The notes beneath the pieces were generated by a model. It saw nothing but the letters and a program-made list of their open reading frames with translations, did no database searches and was not told the origin of the DNA. DNA of 64,000 bases from Microbacterium hydrocarbonoxydans (GTDB lineage Bacteria > Actinomycetota > Actinomycetes > Actinomycetales > Microbacteriaceae), in assembly GCF_900105205.1 (NCBI RefSeq), contig NZ_FNSQ01000005.1:2418001-2482000 (forward strand), read 5' to 3'. This document shows positions 52,865 through 62,126 of this stretch, piece by piece. The position numbers were made by a program, and so were the translations under genes. Position 1 is the stretch's first letter. Every line of letters begins with the position of its first letter.

Positions 52865-53557
52865 TCATTTCCTGCGTGTCCCCGATGCGTTCGCATTCCG
52901 TTCGCTGAGACGTGGTGTCGCGGCGAGCGCGACGGCCGAGACGACCTCGAATCCGGCGTCGCCCAGCGCACGCGCCGCCTCGTCGAAAGTCGCACCGGTG
53001 GTCAGGACGTCGTCGACGAGGACGACCGACTCCCCTCGCCCTCGTCTGCGAGCGCGCATCGACCCTCGCACGTTCTCGATCCGCTGCTCGGCGTCGAGGC
53101 CTCTCTGGTCGGCGCTGCGGCGATCGAGGACCAGGAGCGGATGCGGGTCCTCCCCTGCCCCGCGGATGAGCAGCTCGGGAACCCGGTAGCCGCGCCGGCG
53201 GTACGACCGACGCGATGTGGGCACCGGCACCGCCCATGCGGAAGCCTCTGCGTCCGCCTTCGCGAGCTCGGGACGCAGGACCTCTCGCAGCACGCTGCCG
53301 AGAGGTCGGGCGAGCACGGTCTCGCCCGCATCCTTGAGCCTGCGGATGCAGAGCGCGGCGACCGATTCGAAAGGGAGTGCGGCTACGACTCGCAAGCCGG
53401 CCGGCGTGCGGAGCTCGAACGGCGAGGCGCCCAGTCGGGCGCGGCAGGGCGTGCACAGCACCGCGCCGGGCTCGTCGCACCCCGCACAGGAGGCGGCGAG
53501 AAGGAACGAGAGCAGGTCGGCGCCCACCGCCCGGAGCAGTCGAGAGGTCGATGGCAT
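52865..53557 (-). CDS. ComF family phosphoribosyltransferase-like protein
   Basis: 230 residues from the ATG at 53555-53557. An N-terminal zinc finger (CAGCDEPGAVLCTPC) is followed by a phosphoribosyltransferase fold, with the PRPP loop VVLVDDVLTTGATFDEAARAL near residue 175-195 and VPVPTSRRSYRRRGY before it. ComF proteins act in competence or DNA uptake in Bacillus; in actinobacteria they are widely kept near secA and hpf and their role is not settled. A longer start at 53626 lacks family similarity. Confidence 0.9.
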   Translation of the reverse strand: MPSTSRLLRAVGADLLSFLLAASCAGCDEPGAVLCTPCRARLGASPFELRTPAGLRVVAALPFESVAALCIRRLKDAGETVLARPLGSVLREVLRPELAKADAEASAWAVPVPTSRRSYRRRGYRVPELLIRGAGEDPHPLLVLDRRSADQRGLDAEQRIENVRGSMRARRRGRGESVVLVDDVLTTGATFDEAARALGDAGFEVVSAVALAATPRLSERNANASGTRRK

Positions 53558-53662
53558 GCCTCGATCGTCGGGGGATGCGCCTCCGCCTGAGCGTCGTTCG
53601 TGCGGGCCCGCCCGACATCTGACCACTACCCGGCTGAACCGGGGGCCGTGCAGGAGGAGTGC

Positions 53663-55381
53663 TCAGTGGCCGGCGCGGGTGCCGAGGACTGTCACACCGA
53701 CGATCGACTCGCTCCACGCCGATCCGCTGCGAGCGAAGACGGCTCCGCCCGCCCCCAGCACCCGGATGCCCGCCGCGGTCCGTGACCCGGCGATCGAGGC
53801 GGCGCCGGTCGGTGCGACCTCGGACGTGCCAGGACCTCCCACGACCTGAGTGAGGACGATGCGGTCTTCGGCATCGGACAGGACGCCGAGGCGATCGCTG
53901 CCGAGCCAGACGAGCCCGGACGCTGTGCCCTCCAGCTGCGCCAGCGGCTCGGTAGGACCGAGCTCCGTGGGCACTCCGTCGTCGTCCCTGATCACCGCGG
54001 AGACGACGACCCACCGCTGCCCTCCGACCACGAGCACCGCCGCGATCCTGGTGCCGTCGGCGGAGACGCGGATGGCGGACACCCCGGAGGCATCAGGCCA
54101 GGCGTTGGCTATCGGGCGCGGCGCCGCGTCGACGCCCATCACCTGCAGCGCGGCCGGAGCTGAGGAGGGCACCGACCAGGTGAAGTCGAACGGATCCATG
54201 GATGGACGCACGAGCGATGCCCGTTCGTCGAGGGCGTCGAAGCGGCCGTCGCCCGCGAGCCAGACGCGCCCGTCGGCGAGCTGGACGGCCGCATGAGAGC
54301 TGTCAACGGCGAGGTCGACCGCCCTGATCGGCTGCGACGACGCCAGTATCTCGTCCGTGACGCCCGGGATCGGAGTGATCTCGCCGCCGACCAGGGTACC
54401 GAACTGCCCGTCCTTCAAGACGACACTGCCCCCGTCGACCGGATCGTCGATGAGCTTCACGACGCCGGCCTCGAGGGTGCGTCCGTCGACGGTGAAGCGC
54501 ACCTGGCTGATCTGCACGCCGGCTCCCAGGAGCGTCGCCTGCAGCTGCGTCCGCATCCTGGCCAACGTCTTCGCGGGAAGCCCCAGTGCCTCTCGGTTCA
54601 GCGCGACGTCGGCCACCTGGTCGGGATCGATCGGCACCGCATCCCTCGCCAGCTGCACTCCCGGCGGGAACGCGCTCTGCACCGCAGGGGCGAGCCATGG
54701 GCTCGGAGCCCCTCCGATGAGCGACTGCGCGATGGTCGTCGCGACGGTGGCTCGGCGCGGGAACCACCGCACATCCGGCACCAGTCGCTCCCAGGTCTGG
54801 TCGTAGTACTGCAGCGCATAGTCGTCATAGACGCGGGCGAATCGCGATTCGTCGATCACCACGCCGTCCGGGGCATCCGCGATACGCCATTGTCCGTTCG
54901 CGCGCACCACCACGAAGGCCGAGTTCGACGCCGCGACGGTCTGAGAGTACGCGCCGGTCGCATCCACGCTGGCGACCTGATCGAAGGTGACGCGCACATC
55001 CGCGGAGTCGCCGTTCGCCGATTCCGCGTCGTCCTCGACACTCGAGGTGAAGGATCGCGTCGCCGCGCTGGCGTCGATCGAGACGCCCGTGGTCGGCCGC
55101 CACGTCGAGGCCAGCTCGGGGGTGAGGAACTTCCGCGCCGTGTCCCAGTTGTCGGCCGGGGTGATCGCCGCCTCCATGAAGCCCTCGACGATTGCCGTGG
55201 GCCCTGCGCCCTCGACCGGGCCCGATGCGAGGGGCAGGAAGTCCTGCTCCTCTGGTGAGGCGCCCAGGGCGAGCCCCGGCTGCACGTCTCCCGTCGTCGG
55301 CAGACCCGTGCAGGCGGCCAGCAGCACGACGGCCGCGGCGATCGCGACGGTCTGGAGCGTGCGGCGAAGTCCGGCGCTCAT
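53663..55381 (-). CDS. lpqB: LpqB lipoprotein, MtrAB accessory factor
   Basis: 572 residues. A type II signal peptide ends at the lipobox LAAC (Cys24). A GerMN domain lies in the middle (about 190-300, with FPRRATVATTIAQSLIGGAPSPWLAPAVQSAFPPGV) and a C-terminal LpqB beta-propeller region follows (about 320-570, with WLAGDGRFDALDERASLVRPSMDPFDFTWSVPS). LpqB interacts with MtrB in actinobacteria and modulates MtrA phosphorylation. The start overlaps the mtrB stop by 4 bases. Confidence 0.93.
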   Translation of the reverse strand: MSAGLRRTLQTVAIAAAVVLLAACTGLPTTGDVQPGLALGASPEEQDFLPLASGPVEGAGPTAIVEGFMEAAITPADNWDTARKFLTPELASTWRPTTGVSIDASAATRSFTSSVEDDAESANGDSADVRVTFDQVASVDATGAYSQTVAASNSAFVVVRANGQWRIADAPDGVVIDESRFARVYDDYALQYYDQTWERLVPDVRWFPRRATVATTIAQSLIGGAPSPWLAPAVQSAFPPGVQLARDAVPIDPDQVADVALNREALGLPAKTLARMRTQLQATLLGAGVQISQVRFTVDGRTLEAGVVKLIDDPVDGGSVVLKDGQFGTLVGGEITPIPGVTDEILASSQPIRAVDLAVDSSHAAVQLADGRVWLAGDGRFDALDERASLVRPSMDPFDFTWSVPSSAPAALQVMGVDAAPRPIANAWPDASGVSAIRVSADGTRIAAVLVVGGQRWVVVSAVIRDDDGVPTELGPTEPLAQLEGTASGLVWLGSDRLGVLSDAEDRIVLTQVVGGPGTSEVAPTGAASIAGSRTAAGIRVLGAGGAVFARSGSAWSESIVGVTVLGTRAGH

Positions 55382-57057
55382 TCGATGCTCCCTCGGTCGA
55401 AGAGCTCCGCCGGGATGTCGGCGAGCTGGATCGGCTGCGTGGCGTCCCCGAGCTCGGACAGCGGCTCCTGCGGCTCGACCGGGATGGGCGAGGGCCCCTC
55501 CAGCGCGTCCCCGCGGCGCGGGAGCGTGAGCACGAAGTTCGTGCCGACCCCGAGTTCGGACCAGACGGACAGGGTGCCGCCGTGCAGCGTCGCATCGCCG
55601 AGAGCGATCGAGAGGCCGAGGCCGGTGCCGCCGATGGTGCGCTGCCTGGAGGGGTCCGCGCGCCAGAACCGGTCGAAGACCCGTTCCGCATCGGCGGGGT
55701 CCATTCCGAGACCGAAGTCGCGCACACCCGCAGCGACCGCGTGCTGGTTGCTGTCGACGGTGACAACGATGGGCCGGCCCTCCCCGTGCTCGATCGCGTT
55801 GCCGATGAGGTTGCGAAGCACGCGCCGTACGCGCCGCGGATCCATATCCACGGGCGAGTAGCCGCCGGGAGCGACGAGTCGGAGCTCACTGCCGCGCCCG
55901 TCGGCGAGCGGCTGCATCTGCTCGATGATGTCCTCTGCGAGATGCGCGAGACTCGTCGCCTCGAGCTCCAACTGAACGGATCCTGCGTCGTACCGGCTGA
56001 TCTCCAGCAGGTCGGACAGCAGGGTCTCGAACCGCTGCACCTGGGTGTGCAGCAGTTCGGTGGTCCTCGCGGTGGTGGGGTCGAACTCGCCGCGCTGGTC
56101 GTTCAGCATGTCGGCGGCGAGGCGGATCGTCGTGAGGGGTGTGCGCAGCTCGTGCGAGACGTCTGAGACGAATCGCTGCTGCACGAGCGACAGTTCCCCG
56201 AGCTCCTTGATCTGCGATTCGATGCTGTCCGCCATCGCGTTGAACGATCTCCCGAGGGTCGCGAGCTCGTCCTCCCCGTGCACGTCGATGCGCACGGCGA
56301 GATCTCCGGATGCGAGGCGGGCGCTGGTCTCTGCGGCCTCGACGATGGGTGTGGACACGGTGCGCAGCACGATGAACGAGATCGCTGCGACGATCGCCAC
56401 GAGGCCGATGCCGGCGATCCACAGCGTGCGCTGCACGAAGGTGAGGGTGTTGTCGGCGTCAGCCAGGTCGTAGGCGAAGTAGAGCTGGAACGGTCCTGCT
56501 TCCGGGACCTGCAGCTGCTGGCCGACGATGATCCCCGGCACGACGCGGCCGCCGACGTCGAGCCCGACCGACTGCCAGGACTGACGGTCGTCGAACTGCA
56601 CGACCCTGTTGCTCAGCCCCACACTGATGATGTTGGCGCTCAGCCCCGCCGAGAAGCCGTTGAGGGCCACGGCATCCGGGTCGGCGTTCATGCGGATGCC
56701 CGCGAAGCCCTCGGCCGTCGAATAGCGCCGGAGATCCGCCTGCACGCTGTCCCAGAGCTCCTGCAGCGCGGCTGGCTCGTCGCCGAGAGCCGCGGAGTCC
56801 AGGGTCACCTGCGCCAGGTTCACCGCGCGCGCCGCGTCTTCGAGCGCCTCCGTCTTGCGCGACTCGAACAGATCGTTCTGGATGACCAGGGCCATGGTCA
56901 CGCAGGTGATCAGGATCGCCGTGGAGGTCAGGAGCAGAGTGATCGTGAGGGTGCGGAAACGTAGCGACCGCCGCCAGAGAGCGCGGGTGACGGTCGGCCA
57001 GCCTCGCCAGTCGCGGATGACAGCGACCGCCGTGGTGGTCGCTGAGGTCGCGGCCAC
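55378..57057 (-). CDS. mtrB: Sensor histidine kinase MtrB
   Basis: 559 residues from the GTG at 57055-57057, chosen because GAGGA precedes it and it lies 7 bases after mtrA. Two membrane helices (LTITLLLTSTAILITCVTMALV about 38-60, and LWIAGIGLVAIVAAISFIVL about 225-245) flank an extracytoplasmic sensor. HAMP, HisKA (SDVSHELRTPLTTIRLAADML) and HATPase (NLIGNAIEHG, DFGLGMDP, GGTGLGLSIA) follow. It pairs with MtrA to control cell-wall and division genes. Confidence 0.95.
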   Translation of the reverse strand: MAATSATTTAVAVIRDWRGWPTVTRALWRRSLRFRTLTITLLLTSTAILITCVTMALVIQNDLFESRKTEALEDAARAVNLAQVTLDSAALGDEPAALQELWDSVQADLRRYSTAEGFAGIRMNADPDAVALNGFSAGLSANIISVGLSNRVVQFDDRQSWQSVGLDVGGRVVPGIIVGQQLQVPEAGPFQLYFAYDLADADNTLTFVQRTLWIAGIGLVAIVAAISFIVLRTVSTPIVEAAETSARLASGDLAVRIDVHGEDELATLGRSFNAMADSIESQIKELGELSLVQQRFVSDVSHELRTPLTTIRLAADMLNDQRGEFDPTTARTTELLHTQVQRFETLLSDLLEISRYDAGSVQLELEATSLAHLAEDIIEQMQPLADGRGSELRLVAPGGYSPVDMDPRRVRRVLRNLIGNAIEHGEGRPIVVTVDSNQHAVAAGVRDFGLGMDPADAERVFDRFWRADPSRQRTIGGTGLGLSIALGDATLHGGTLSVWSELGVGTNFVLTLPRRGDALEGPSPIPVEPQEPLSELGDATQPIQLADIPAELFDRGSIE

Positions 57058-57064
57058 GGGGTCC

Positions 57065-57745
57065 TCAGCCCGCGCTCCCGGCACGGTAGCCGACGCCACG
57101 CACCGTCATGACGATCTTGGGATTGTCCGGGTCGAGCTCGACCTTCGCCCGCAATCGCTGCACGTGCACGTTCACGAGTCGCGTGTCGGCCTTGTAGTGG
57201 TAGCCCCAGACCTGCTCGAGCAGCATCTCTCGGGAGAACACCTGCTGAGGCTTGGAGGCCAGCGCCACGAGCAGCTGGAACTCCAGCGGCGTGAGTGCGA
57301 TCGGCGCGGTGCCACGGCGCACCTCGTGGGCGTCGACGTCGACGGTGAGGTCGCCCACCCGCAACTGCTCCCCCACCGTCTGCGGGGTCGGACGCAGACG
57401 TGTGCGGATGCGAGCGACGAGCTCCTTCGGGTTGAACGGCTTGACGATGTAGTCGTCCGCGCCCACCTCGAGTCCTCGCACGACGTCGGCGGTGTCGCTG
57501 CGTGCCGTGAGCATGATGACGGGGACTCCGGACTCGGCGCGGATGCGCGTGCAGATCTCGATCCCGTCCATCCCTGGCAGCATCAGATCGAGCAGCACCA
57601 GGTCGGGGCGCTGGGAGCGCCACTCCTCGACGGCTCGCGCACCGTCGGCGCAGAACACGGGCTCGAAACCCTCCGTGCGCAGCACGATGCCGATCATCTC
57701 GGCGAGCGCGGTGTCGTCGTCGACCACAAGAATGCGTGAGGTCAT
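57065..57745 (-). CDS. mtrA: Response regulator MtrA
   Basis: 226 residues from the ATG at 57743-57745. The receiver has the acidic pocket DDD near 10, phosphoacceptor Asp53 in LVLLDLMLPGMDG and conserved K102 in IVKPFNP. The OmpR-type winged helix closes with LTPLEFQLLVALASKPQQVFSREMLLEQVWG and RLVNVHVQRLRAKVE. MtrA is the essential cell-cycle and envelope regulator of the actinobacteria. The long upstream open frame is non-coding. There is no ribosome site before this ATG. Confidence 0.97.
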   Translation of the reverse strand: MTSRILVVDDDTALAEMIGIVLRTEGFEPVFCADGARAVEEWRSQRPDLVLLDLMLPGMDGIEICTRIRAESGVPVIMLTARSDTADVVRGLEVGADDYIVKPFNPKELVARIRTRLRPTPQTVGEQLRVGDLTVDVDAHEVRRGTAPIALTPLEFQLLVALASKPQQVFSREMLLEQVWGYHYKADTRLVNVHVQRLRAKVELDPDNPKIVMTVRGVGYRAGSAG

Positions 57746-57752
57746 AACTGTT

Positions 57753-57758
57753 ACCTTA
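57753..57758 (-). promoter_or_regulatory. Putative leaderless -10 (TAAGGT) of mtrA
   Basis: TAAGGT, then AACAGTT, then ATG on the minus strand. The AT-rich spacer has no Shine-Dalgarno sequence. Confidence 0.62.
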
Positions 57759-57841
57759 TGGCACTCAGTACCACGGCCCCCATGTCTGCGCGCCCGGCGG
57801 GTGTTGTGACACGATGGGAGCGCACGACGGAGGGAGTGCCG

Positions 57842-59275
57842 GTGAGCGGCCAGACGTGGACCCCTGCCCCGAAGAAGGGCATCATCCCCCTGCACCCGCT
57901 GACCTTCGGGATGCTGCTGGGCAAGTCCTTCGCGGCGCTCCGGCACAACCCCAAGGTCCTCTTCGGATTCGGCGTGCTGATCCAGCTCATCGTGGTGGTG
58001 CTGAGCGCCGGCGTGATGGGATTCGTCTTCGTCACGACCTTCGCGAGGATCGAGTCCCTCTCGCCCTCATCGCCCGACTTCGAGGCCGTGTTCGCGGGCA
58101 TGATCGCGATGAACATCGTGGCCGGCATCGCCGTGGGCCTCGCCTCCATCGCCTTCACGGCCCTCATGCAGGGGGTCGTCGCTGCAGAGATCGGCTACGC
58201 ATCGATCGGCGTGAAGGCGTCGCTGGGCACGCTGTGGCGCCGGATGATCCCGTCGTTCTGGCGGCTCGCCGGCTTCGCCTCGCTGTCGGTCCTGTTCATC
58301 TTCGGCGTCATCATCATCATCTTCCTGATCATCGCCGGGCTGATCGCCGGCGGCATCGGAGGATCGGCCGAAGCGGTGGGAGGGATGGTCGTCATCGTCC
58401 TCCTCCTGATCGCGGCCACCGTGCCGCTCGCGGTGTGGCTGACGACCAAGCTGCTCCTTGTCCCCTCGATCCTCGTGCTCGAACGGGCGAAGTTCCGTGA
58501 CGCGCTGGTGCGCTCCTGGCGCCTCACGCGTGGACGGTTCTGGGTCGCGTTCGGCGTCACGTTCCTCATCGGCGCCATGATGGGGGTCGCGATGCAGGTC
58601 GTGAGCATCCCTGTCGCCCTCGTGAGCTCGATGGTCGGCTCCGTGATCGCGCCGACCGGGTCCACGGACGCGGCGGCCGTCCTGGCTTTCGTCTTCGCTC
58701 TCCTGGCACCGCAGATCCTGCTGCTCGTGCTCCAGGCCATCACCCTCGTCGTGCAGAGCACTGCGGGGACCCTCGTCTACCTCGACAGCCGGATGCGCTA
58801 CGAGGGACTGGATCAGACACTCATCGGTCACGTCGAACGACGGGACCTCGGATGGACCGAGGAGCAACTCGGCGATCCGTTCGCCCTCGACCCCTCCCGT
58901 GCGGTGACGAGCGGTCCTCCGCCGAAGCAGGTTCCCGAGTGGGCGATGGCCTCCGCGGGATACGGCCCCCCGCAGTACCCGGCGCCGCAGTACCCGGCGC
59001 CGCAGTACCCGGCGCCGCAAGGCCCCGGCCAGCAATACCCGGGACAGCAGTCCCCGGCGCAGCAGTCCCCGGCGCAGCAATACCCGGCGCGGCAATACCC
59101 GAGTCAGTACTCCCCGCAGCCACCGGCATACGCACCACCGCCGGCATACGCGCCACCGCCGGCATACGCGCCCCCGCCCGCCGCCCCGACCGCCCCCGCC
59201 TCCGCCCCACCCGCACCGCCCTCATCGGATGACGTCTGGACTGCTCCGGGTGCCGGCGGCGAAGGAACGGCATGA
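57842..59275 (+). CDS. Membrane protein with GPDP-membrane-like domain and Pro/Gln repeat tail
   Basis: 477 residues from the GTG at 57842, after GGAGGG. About six to seven membrane helices (residues 30-320; for example VLFGFGVLIQLIVVVLSAGVMGFVFV and FIFGVIIIIFLIIAGLIAGGI) resemble the glycerophosphodiester-phosphodiesterase membrane domain family, which has no settled enzyme role. The last 100 residues are a low-complexity tail with PQYPA, QQYP and PPAYAP repeats, likely cytoplasmic and disordered. It heads the operon leading to DUF4129, DUF4350, MoxR and DUF58. Confidence 0.82.
   Translation: MSGQTWTPAPKKGIIPLHPLTFGMLLGKSFAALRHNPKVLFGFGVLIQLIVVVLSAGVMGFVFVTTFARIESLSPSSPDFEAVFAGMIAMNIVAGIAVGLASIAFTALMQGVVAAEIGYASIGVKASLGTLWRRMIPSFWRLAGFASLSVLFIFGVIIIIFLIIAGLIAGGIGGSAEAVGGMVVIVLLLIAATVPLAVWLTTKLLLVPSILVLERAKFRDALVRSWRLTRGRFWVAFGVTFLIGAMMGVAMQVVSIPVALVSSMVGSVIAPTGSTDAAAVLAFVFALLAPQILLLVLQAITLVVQSTAGTLVYLDSRMRYEGLDQTLIGHVERRDLGWTEEQLGDPFALDPSRAVTSGPPPKQVPEWAMASAGYGPPQYPAPQYPAPQYPAPQGPGQQYPGQQSPAQQSPAQQYPARQYPSQYSPQPPAYAPPPAYAPPPAYAPPPAAPTAPASAPPAPPSSDDVWTAPGAGGEGTA
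58971..59015 (+). repeat. 15-base tandem repeat, three copies
   Basis: Three exact copies of CGCAGTACCCGGCGC, coding PQYPA in the tail of the membrane protein. Degenerate QQYP/QQSPA units continue to about 59110. Confidence 0.92.
59123..59176 (+). repeat. 18-base tandem repeat, three near-exact copies
   Basis: Units start CCGGCATACGC and code PAYAPP. Copies differ at one or two bases. Together with the 15-base array this makes an unstable, length-variable region. Confidence 0.9.
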
Positions 59276-59913
59276 CCCGTCCTTTCGACGATGTCCTCGT
59301 CCCTGACGGCGATGAGGCGAGGAAGTGGGCCGAGCAGGAGCTCTCCGACCCGCGGTACGCCGATGCCACACCGACCTGGTTCGATCTCATGGCCCGCGAC
59401 ATCGGGCGGTTCCTGGCCGACCTGTTCAGCTCGGACAATGGGGCGAACGTCGGTCCGTCTGCGCTGATCATCGTCGGGATCATCGTGTTCGGCGCCCTGG
59501 TCGCCGCGCTCATCATCTGGGGGCGGCCGCGTCGGCCGAGCGCCGTGCGACGACCGTCCGGCGGGCTCCTGGGCGCCGACGACGACCGCTCCGCCGCTCA
59601 GCTGCGAGCAGATGCGGAGCGCAGTGCGCGCGATGGCGACTGGGATGAGGCGACGGTCCTGCGTTACCGCGCCCTCGCGAGAGGCCTGCTCGAGAGGGAC
59701 CTCATCGATCCCGCTCCCGGCGCGACCGCTCAGGCCATCGCCCGCGAGGTCGCAGCCGTGTTCGCCGCCGAGGCAGCGGCGGCGCGTGCCGCGGCCGTCT
59801 CGTTCGATGACGTGCGCTACCTCCGACACCCCGCGACCGCAGAGAGCTACGCACAGCTCGCGGCCACCGACGATCGCCTCGCCGCCGCGCGGCCCGAGCT
59901 GGTGAGCGCATGA
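59272..59913 (+). CDS. DUF4129 domain protein
   Basis: 213 residues, overlapping the previous stop by 4 bases. One membrane helix (ALIIVGIIVFGALVAALIIWG, about 64-84) separates an N-terminal acidic part (AEQELSDPRYADATPTWFDL) from a C-terminal DUF4129 helical domain (DWDEATVLRYRALARGLLERDLI, PGATAQAIAREVAAVF). DUF4129 is often found at the end of transglutaminase-like proteins in MoxR/DUF58 clusters; here it stands alone without the transglutaminase part. Confidence 0.88.
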   Translation: MTRPFDDVLVPDGDEARKWAEQELSDPRYADATPTWFDLMARDIGRFLADLFSSDNGANVGPSALIIVGIIVFGALVAALIIWGRPRRPSAVRRPSGGLLGADDDRSAAQLRADAERSARDGDWDEATVLRYRALARGLLERDLIDPAPGATAQAIAREVAAVFAAEAAAARAAAVSFDDVRYLRHPATAESYAQLAATDDRLAAARPELVSA

Positions 59914-61103
59914 CGGCCCCCGTCCAGATCGACGAGCAGCGGTCGACGGCCGAACGGGCTCCTCGCGGACGCCGACTGCGCTCCCTGCTCGGATGGGGCA
60001 TCGTCGTCGTGCTCGTCCTCGGCGGCGTCTTCGTGGCGATCCAGGTCGCGGCCAGGATGCCGTCGGATCGCGGAGCCCTCGACCCCGAGAGCGTGGGCGA
60101 CTCCGGAGCGATGGCCCTGGCACAGATCCTCGACGACCAGGGTGTCGAGGTCACCGTGCACCGCTCTCGCGCCGAGGCGCGCGCCGCACTCGACGACGGC
60201 GCCACGCTCGTGATGACGAATCCGTACACGCTGACGGACGAGGGGCTCGAGGAGCTGATCGCGCCCGCCGACCGCGTGATCTTCCTCTCCACCAGCACCC
60301 ACCTGCTCAACCTCCTGCGGATCGGCGACAACGCCGCATCCGACCCCTCCCCGGTGGACGCGCAGTGCGCCGCGCCTGAATTCGCCCAGGTGGGGACGAT
60401 CCGCCCGGAGCGCCTGTTCACTCCGGCCGACGGCGTGGAGGGATGCTTCGGCACCGACGAGGCGGCGGCTGTCCTGATCGACGAGTCCGACGGCGCCACG
60501 CGGGTCGTCGTCGAAGGGGCACGCCTGTTCAGCAACTCCTCCCTCCGCGAGGACGGGAACGCCGCCCTCGCCCTGGCCCTGCTCGGGCAGACGGATCGCG
60601 TCATCTGGTATGTCCCGAGCTTCGGCGACAGCGACATCGAGGGCGAGATGCCGGACACCCTCGGCTCGCTCACGCCGGGGTGGGTGACCCCGGCCATCCT
60701 GCTCCTGATGATCACCGGCGTCTCCGTCGCGCTGTGGCGCGGTCGGCGCTTCGGTCCTCTGGTCTCCGAGACCCTGCCCGTCACCGTCCGTGCCTCGGAG
60801 ACGATGCACGGGCGTGCACGTCTCACCGCGAAGGCAGGCGATGCGGCGCACGCCGCCGAGGCGATCCGTGACGGGAGCACCCGGCGACTTGCTCGCCGAT
60901 TGGGACTCGCGGTGAACGCCCGCCCCGAGGAGGTCGCGGACGCCGCCGCGGATCGGCTGAGGGTCCCCCGAGGGTCCCTGCACGACCTGATCGCTGGTCC
61001 TCTCCCCGGGGACGATCCGGCTCTGATCGAGATGGCGCGTCGGCTCCAGGAGCTGGAGAGCGCCGTCGACACCTCCTCCACCCCGATCCGCACACCCGAC
61101 TGA
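59910..61103 (+). CDS. DUF4350 domain membrane protein
   Basis: 397 residues, ATGA overlap. Two membrane helices (SLLGWGIVVVLVLGGVFVAI about 25-45, and PAILLLMITGVSVALW about 258-275) enclose a DUF4350 domain: RGALDPESVGDSGAMALAQILDDQGVEV, VMTNPYTLTDEGLEEL, DRVIFLS. A cytoplasmic helical tail follows (about 280-397). DUF4350 has a Rossmann-like, hydrolase-inactive appearance and is a regular partner of MoxR-DUF58 genes. Function unknown. Confidence 0.9.
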   Translation: MTAPVQIDEQRSTAERAPRGRRLRSLLGWGIVVVLVLGGVFVAIQVAARMPSDRGALDPESVGDSGAMALAQILDDQGVEVTVHRSRAEARAALDDGATLVMTNPYTLTDEGLEELIAPADRVIFLSTSTHLLNLLRIGDNAASDPSPVDAQCAAPEFAQVGTIRPERLFTPADGVEGCFGTDEAAAVLIDESDGATRVVVEGARLFSNSSLREDGNAALALALLGQTDRVIWYVPSFGDSDIEGEMPDTLGSLTPGWVTPAILLLMITGVSVALWRGRRFGPLVSETLPVTVRASETMHGRARLTAKAGDAAHAAEAIRDGSTRRLARRLGLAVNARPEEVADAAADRLRVPRGSLHDLIAGPLPGDDPALIEMARRLQELESAVDTSSTPIRTPD

Positions 61104-61160
61104 TGTCTCCCCTGCGCTGCACCGCCATCCACCTCTCCCTACGGAAGCCGAGGACACCAC

Positions 61161-62126
61161 GTGACCGCTGAGAACTTCGACGACGCCTCGCTGCGCCAGG
61201 CCATGCACCGGGTCCGCACCGAGGTCGACAAGGCCGTGGTCGGCCAGGCCGGTACCGTCACCGGCCTCCTCGTCTCGCTCCTGGCCCGAGGACACGTGCT
61301 GCTCGAGGGCGTCCCCGGCGTCGCGAAGACGCTGGTCGTCCGCTCGTTCGCACGCGCGCTCGGCCTCGACACCAAGCGCGTCCAGTTCACTCCCGACCTG
61401 ATGCCGGGAGACGTGACGGGTTCGCTCGTCTACGATGCGCGCACGGGCGAGTTCGACTTCCGCGCAGGGCCCGTGTTCACGAACATCCTCCTCGCCGACG
61501 AGATCAACCGCACACCTCCCAAGACGCAGGCTGCGCTGCTGGAGGCGATGGAGGAGCGCCAGGTGTCGGCCGACGGCGTCAGCCGTCCGCTTCCCGATCC
61601 ATTCCTGGTCGCCGCGACGCAGAACCCCATCGAGCACGAGGGCACCTATTCCCTTCCCGAGGCGCAGCTGGACCGCTTCCTGATGAAGCTCGTGGTCGGA
61701 ATGCCCGAGCGCGACGCCGAGGTGTCCGTGCTGCGCAAGCACGCCTCGGGATTCTCGCCGCGCGAGCTCACCGGCGTGGAGTCGGTGGTCACCGCTGACG
61801 AGATCCGCGCGGCCCAGAACGCCGCCGGCCGCGTCGAGGTCACCGACGACGTGCTCGGCTACGTCGTCGATCTGGCTCGGGCGACCAGACAGTCGCCCTC
61901 CGTCGAGCTCGGAGCAAGCCCCCGTGCGTCGACGGGTCTGCTGGCGGCGGCCAAGGCCTGGGCCTGGCTGAACGGGTCGACGGCGGTCACGCCCGACCAT
62001 GTGCAGACCATGCTGGTGCCGGTCTGGCGCCACCGTCTGCAGCTGCGCCCGGACGCCCAGATGGAAGGCGTGTCGGCCGATGCCGTACTCACCTCCGTCG
62101 TCCAGCAGACCAGGGTGCCGATCTAG
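61161..62126 (+). CDS. MoxR family AAA+ ATPase
   Basis: 321 residues, GTG start with GAGGA upstream. VVGQAGTVTGLLVSLLARGHVLLEGVPGVAKT (Walker A), ILLADEINRTPPKTQAALLEAMEERQVS (Walker B) and AATQNPIEHEGTY (sensor 1) are those of the MoxR (MRP) branch. MoxR proteins act as chaperones that activate partner metal-dependent or VWA proteins; the next gene encodes the DUF58 partner. Sits 57 bases after the DUF4350 gene. Confidence 0.95.
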   Translation: MTAENFDDASLRQAMHRVRTEVDKAVVGQAGTVTGLLVSLLARGHVLLEGVPGVAKTLVVRSFARALGLDTKRVQFTPDLMPGDVTGSLVYDARTGEFDFRAGPVFTNILLADEINRTPPKTQAALLEAMEERQVSADGVSRPLPDPFLVAATQNPIEHEGTYSLPEAQLDRFLMKLVVGMPERDAEVSVLRKHASGFSPRELTGVESVVTADEIRAAQNAAGRVEVTDDVLGYVVDLARATRQSPSVELGASPRASTGLLAAAKAWAWLNGSTAVTPDHVQTMLVPVWRHRLQLRPDAQMEGVSADAVLTSVVQQTRVPI

